Assembly: GCA_017501805.1 (NCBI GenBank) | Contig: JAFVWG010000053.1 | Location: 1-5,366 of the forward strand | Direction of reading: 5' to 3' | DNA: 5,366 bases | From: Oscillospiraceae bacterium | GTDB taxonomy: Bacteria > Bacillota > Clostridia > Oscillospirales > Oscillospiraceae | In this document: piece by piece, positions 4,981 to 5,366 of the stretch | Numbering within the stretch: position 1 is the stretch's first letter | Layout: each line of letters starts with the position of its first letter | Translations under genes and position numbers: made by a program | Notes under the pieces: generated by a model | Database searches by the model: none | Seen by the model: only the letters and a program-made list of their open reading frames with translations | What the model was told of the DNA's origin: nothing

Positions 4981-5366
4981 TTGCGCGGAAAAGTTGAGAT
5001 TTGCGGTGTAAATACGGCAAAGCTGAAAGTTTTGAGCAATGATCGTATGCGTGAGCTTCTGAAGGAAACAAAGCTTGGGAGCGAAGCGGCGCGGCAGGAG
5101 CTGATCGAGGGGAATCTTCGCCTCGTTCTTTCGGTGATCCAAAAGTTTTCGGGGCGCGGGGAAAACCCGGACGATCTGTTTCAGGTCGGCTGCATCGGAC
5201 TGCTGAAGGCCATTGAGAATTTCGATCCCGGAATGGATGTGCGGTTCTCTACCTACGGTGTGCCGATGATCGCAGGAGAGATCCGCAGATATCTGCGCGA
5301 CAACAGTGCCATCCGTGTCAGCCGATCTATTCGCGATACTGCCTACAAGGTGCTGCAATGCAGGGA
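4981..5366 (+). CDS. sigG: RNA polymerase sporulation sigma factor SigG, N-terminal part (3' end beyond window)
   Basis: Forespore sigma factor active after engulfment; it directs RNA polymerase to late forespore genes such as the small acid-soluble protein and germination genes (family knowledge). The 128 visible residues begin with KVEICGVNTAKL, the hallmark that separates SigG from SigF and SigE. Core-binding region 2.1-2.2 covers about residues 42-82 (GNLRLVLSVIQKF, DDLFQVGCIGLLKAI). Regions 2.3-2.4, for melting and -10 recognition, cover about 86-107 (VRFSTYGVPMIAGEIRRYLRD), and region 3 begins at IRVSRSIRD. Two positions depart from the usual STYAVPMIIGEI (Gly93, Ala98). Glu43 stands where Bacillus subtilis SigG has Asn45. 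TTG 4981 is preferred because it gives the family N-terminus; ATG 4960 adds seven residues but lacks a ribosome binding site. sigG usually follows sigE, as I recall, but here gpr is the upstream neighbour. Confidence 0.94.
   Translation, partial: MRGKVEICGVNTAKLKVLSNDRMRELLKETKLGSEAARQELIEGNLRLVLSVIQKFSGRGENPDDLFQVGCIGLLKAIENFDPGMDVRFSTYGVPMIAGEIRRYLRDNSAIRVSRSIRDTAYKVLQCR

Noticed and set aside
4702..5358. 218-codon minus-strand frame covering the gpr-sigG interval and sigG
   Set aside because: Half of it is antisense to sigG and the rest crosses the DnaA-box cluster. It matches no family I recognise and has no ribosome binding site that I could support.

Overview
The window comes from an endospore-forming member of the Bacillota, most likely a clostridial lineage. 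The evidence is two forespore genes, the spore protease gpr and the late forespore sigma factor sigG, together with GGAGG-type ribosome binding sites, sigma-A-like promoters and T-tailed terminators. Coding regions favour G or C at third codon positions, so this is not a low-GC Clostridium; no species can be named.

Left block, minus strand, read right to left. rpsT (ribosomal protein S20) has its own sigma-A promoter and a strong terminator. recG (fork-remodelling helicase) follows, with a promoter that begins where the rpsT terminator T-tract ends, and with a terminator behind the gene. Next comes a P-loop ATPase of unknown function that appears to lack a second P-loop, then the first 99 codons of gpmI (cofactor-independent phosphoglycerate mutase) with its own promoter. 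These look like independently promoted housekeeping genes, except the ATPase, for which no promoter was seen.

Right block, plus strand. gpr diverges from rpsT across about 185 bp of AT-rich DNA. About 310 bp separate it from sigG, which runs off the right edge. SigG turns on late forespore genes, including those for the small acid-soluble proteins that GPR degrades at germination, so the two genes serve one developmental stage. Both seem to start at TTG codons.

The most unusual stretch is the gpr-sigG intergenic region. It holds an AT-rich segment with an 8-bp inverted repeat, then four consensus DnaA boxes and one near match arranged as two facing pairs. These form a long inverted repeat (18 of 21 positions matching) around a smaller T-tailed hairpin. 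No dnaA, dnaN or rpmH is present, so it is reported as a DnaA-box cluster of unknown role and not as oriC. No mobile element, CRISPR array, tRNA or rRNA was seen.
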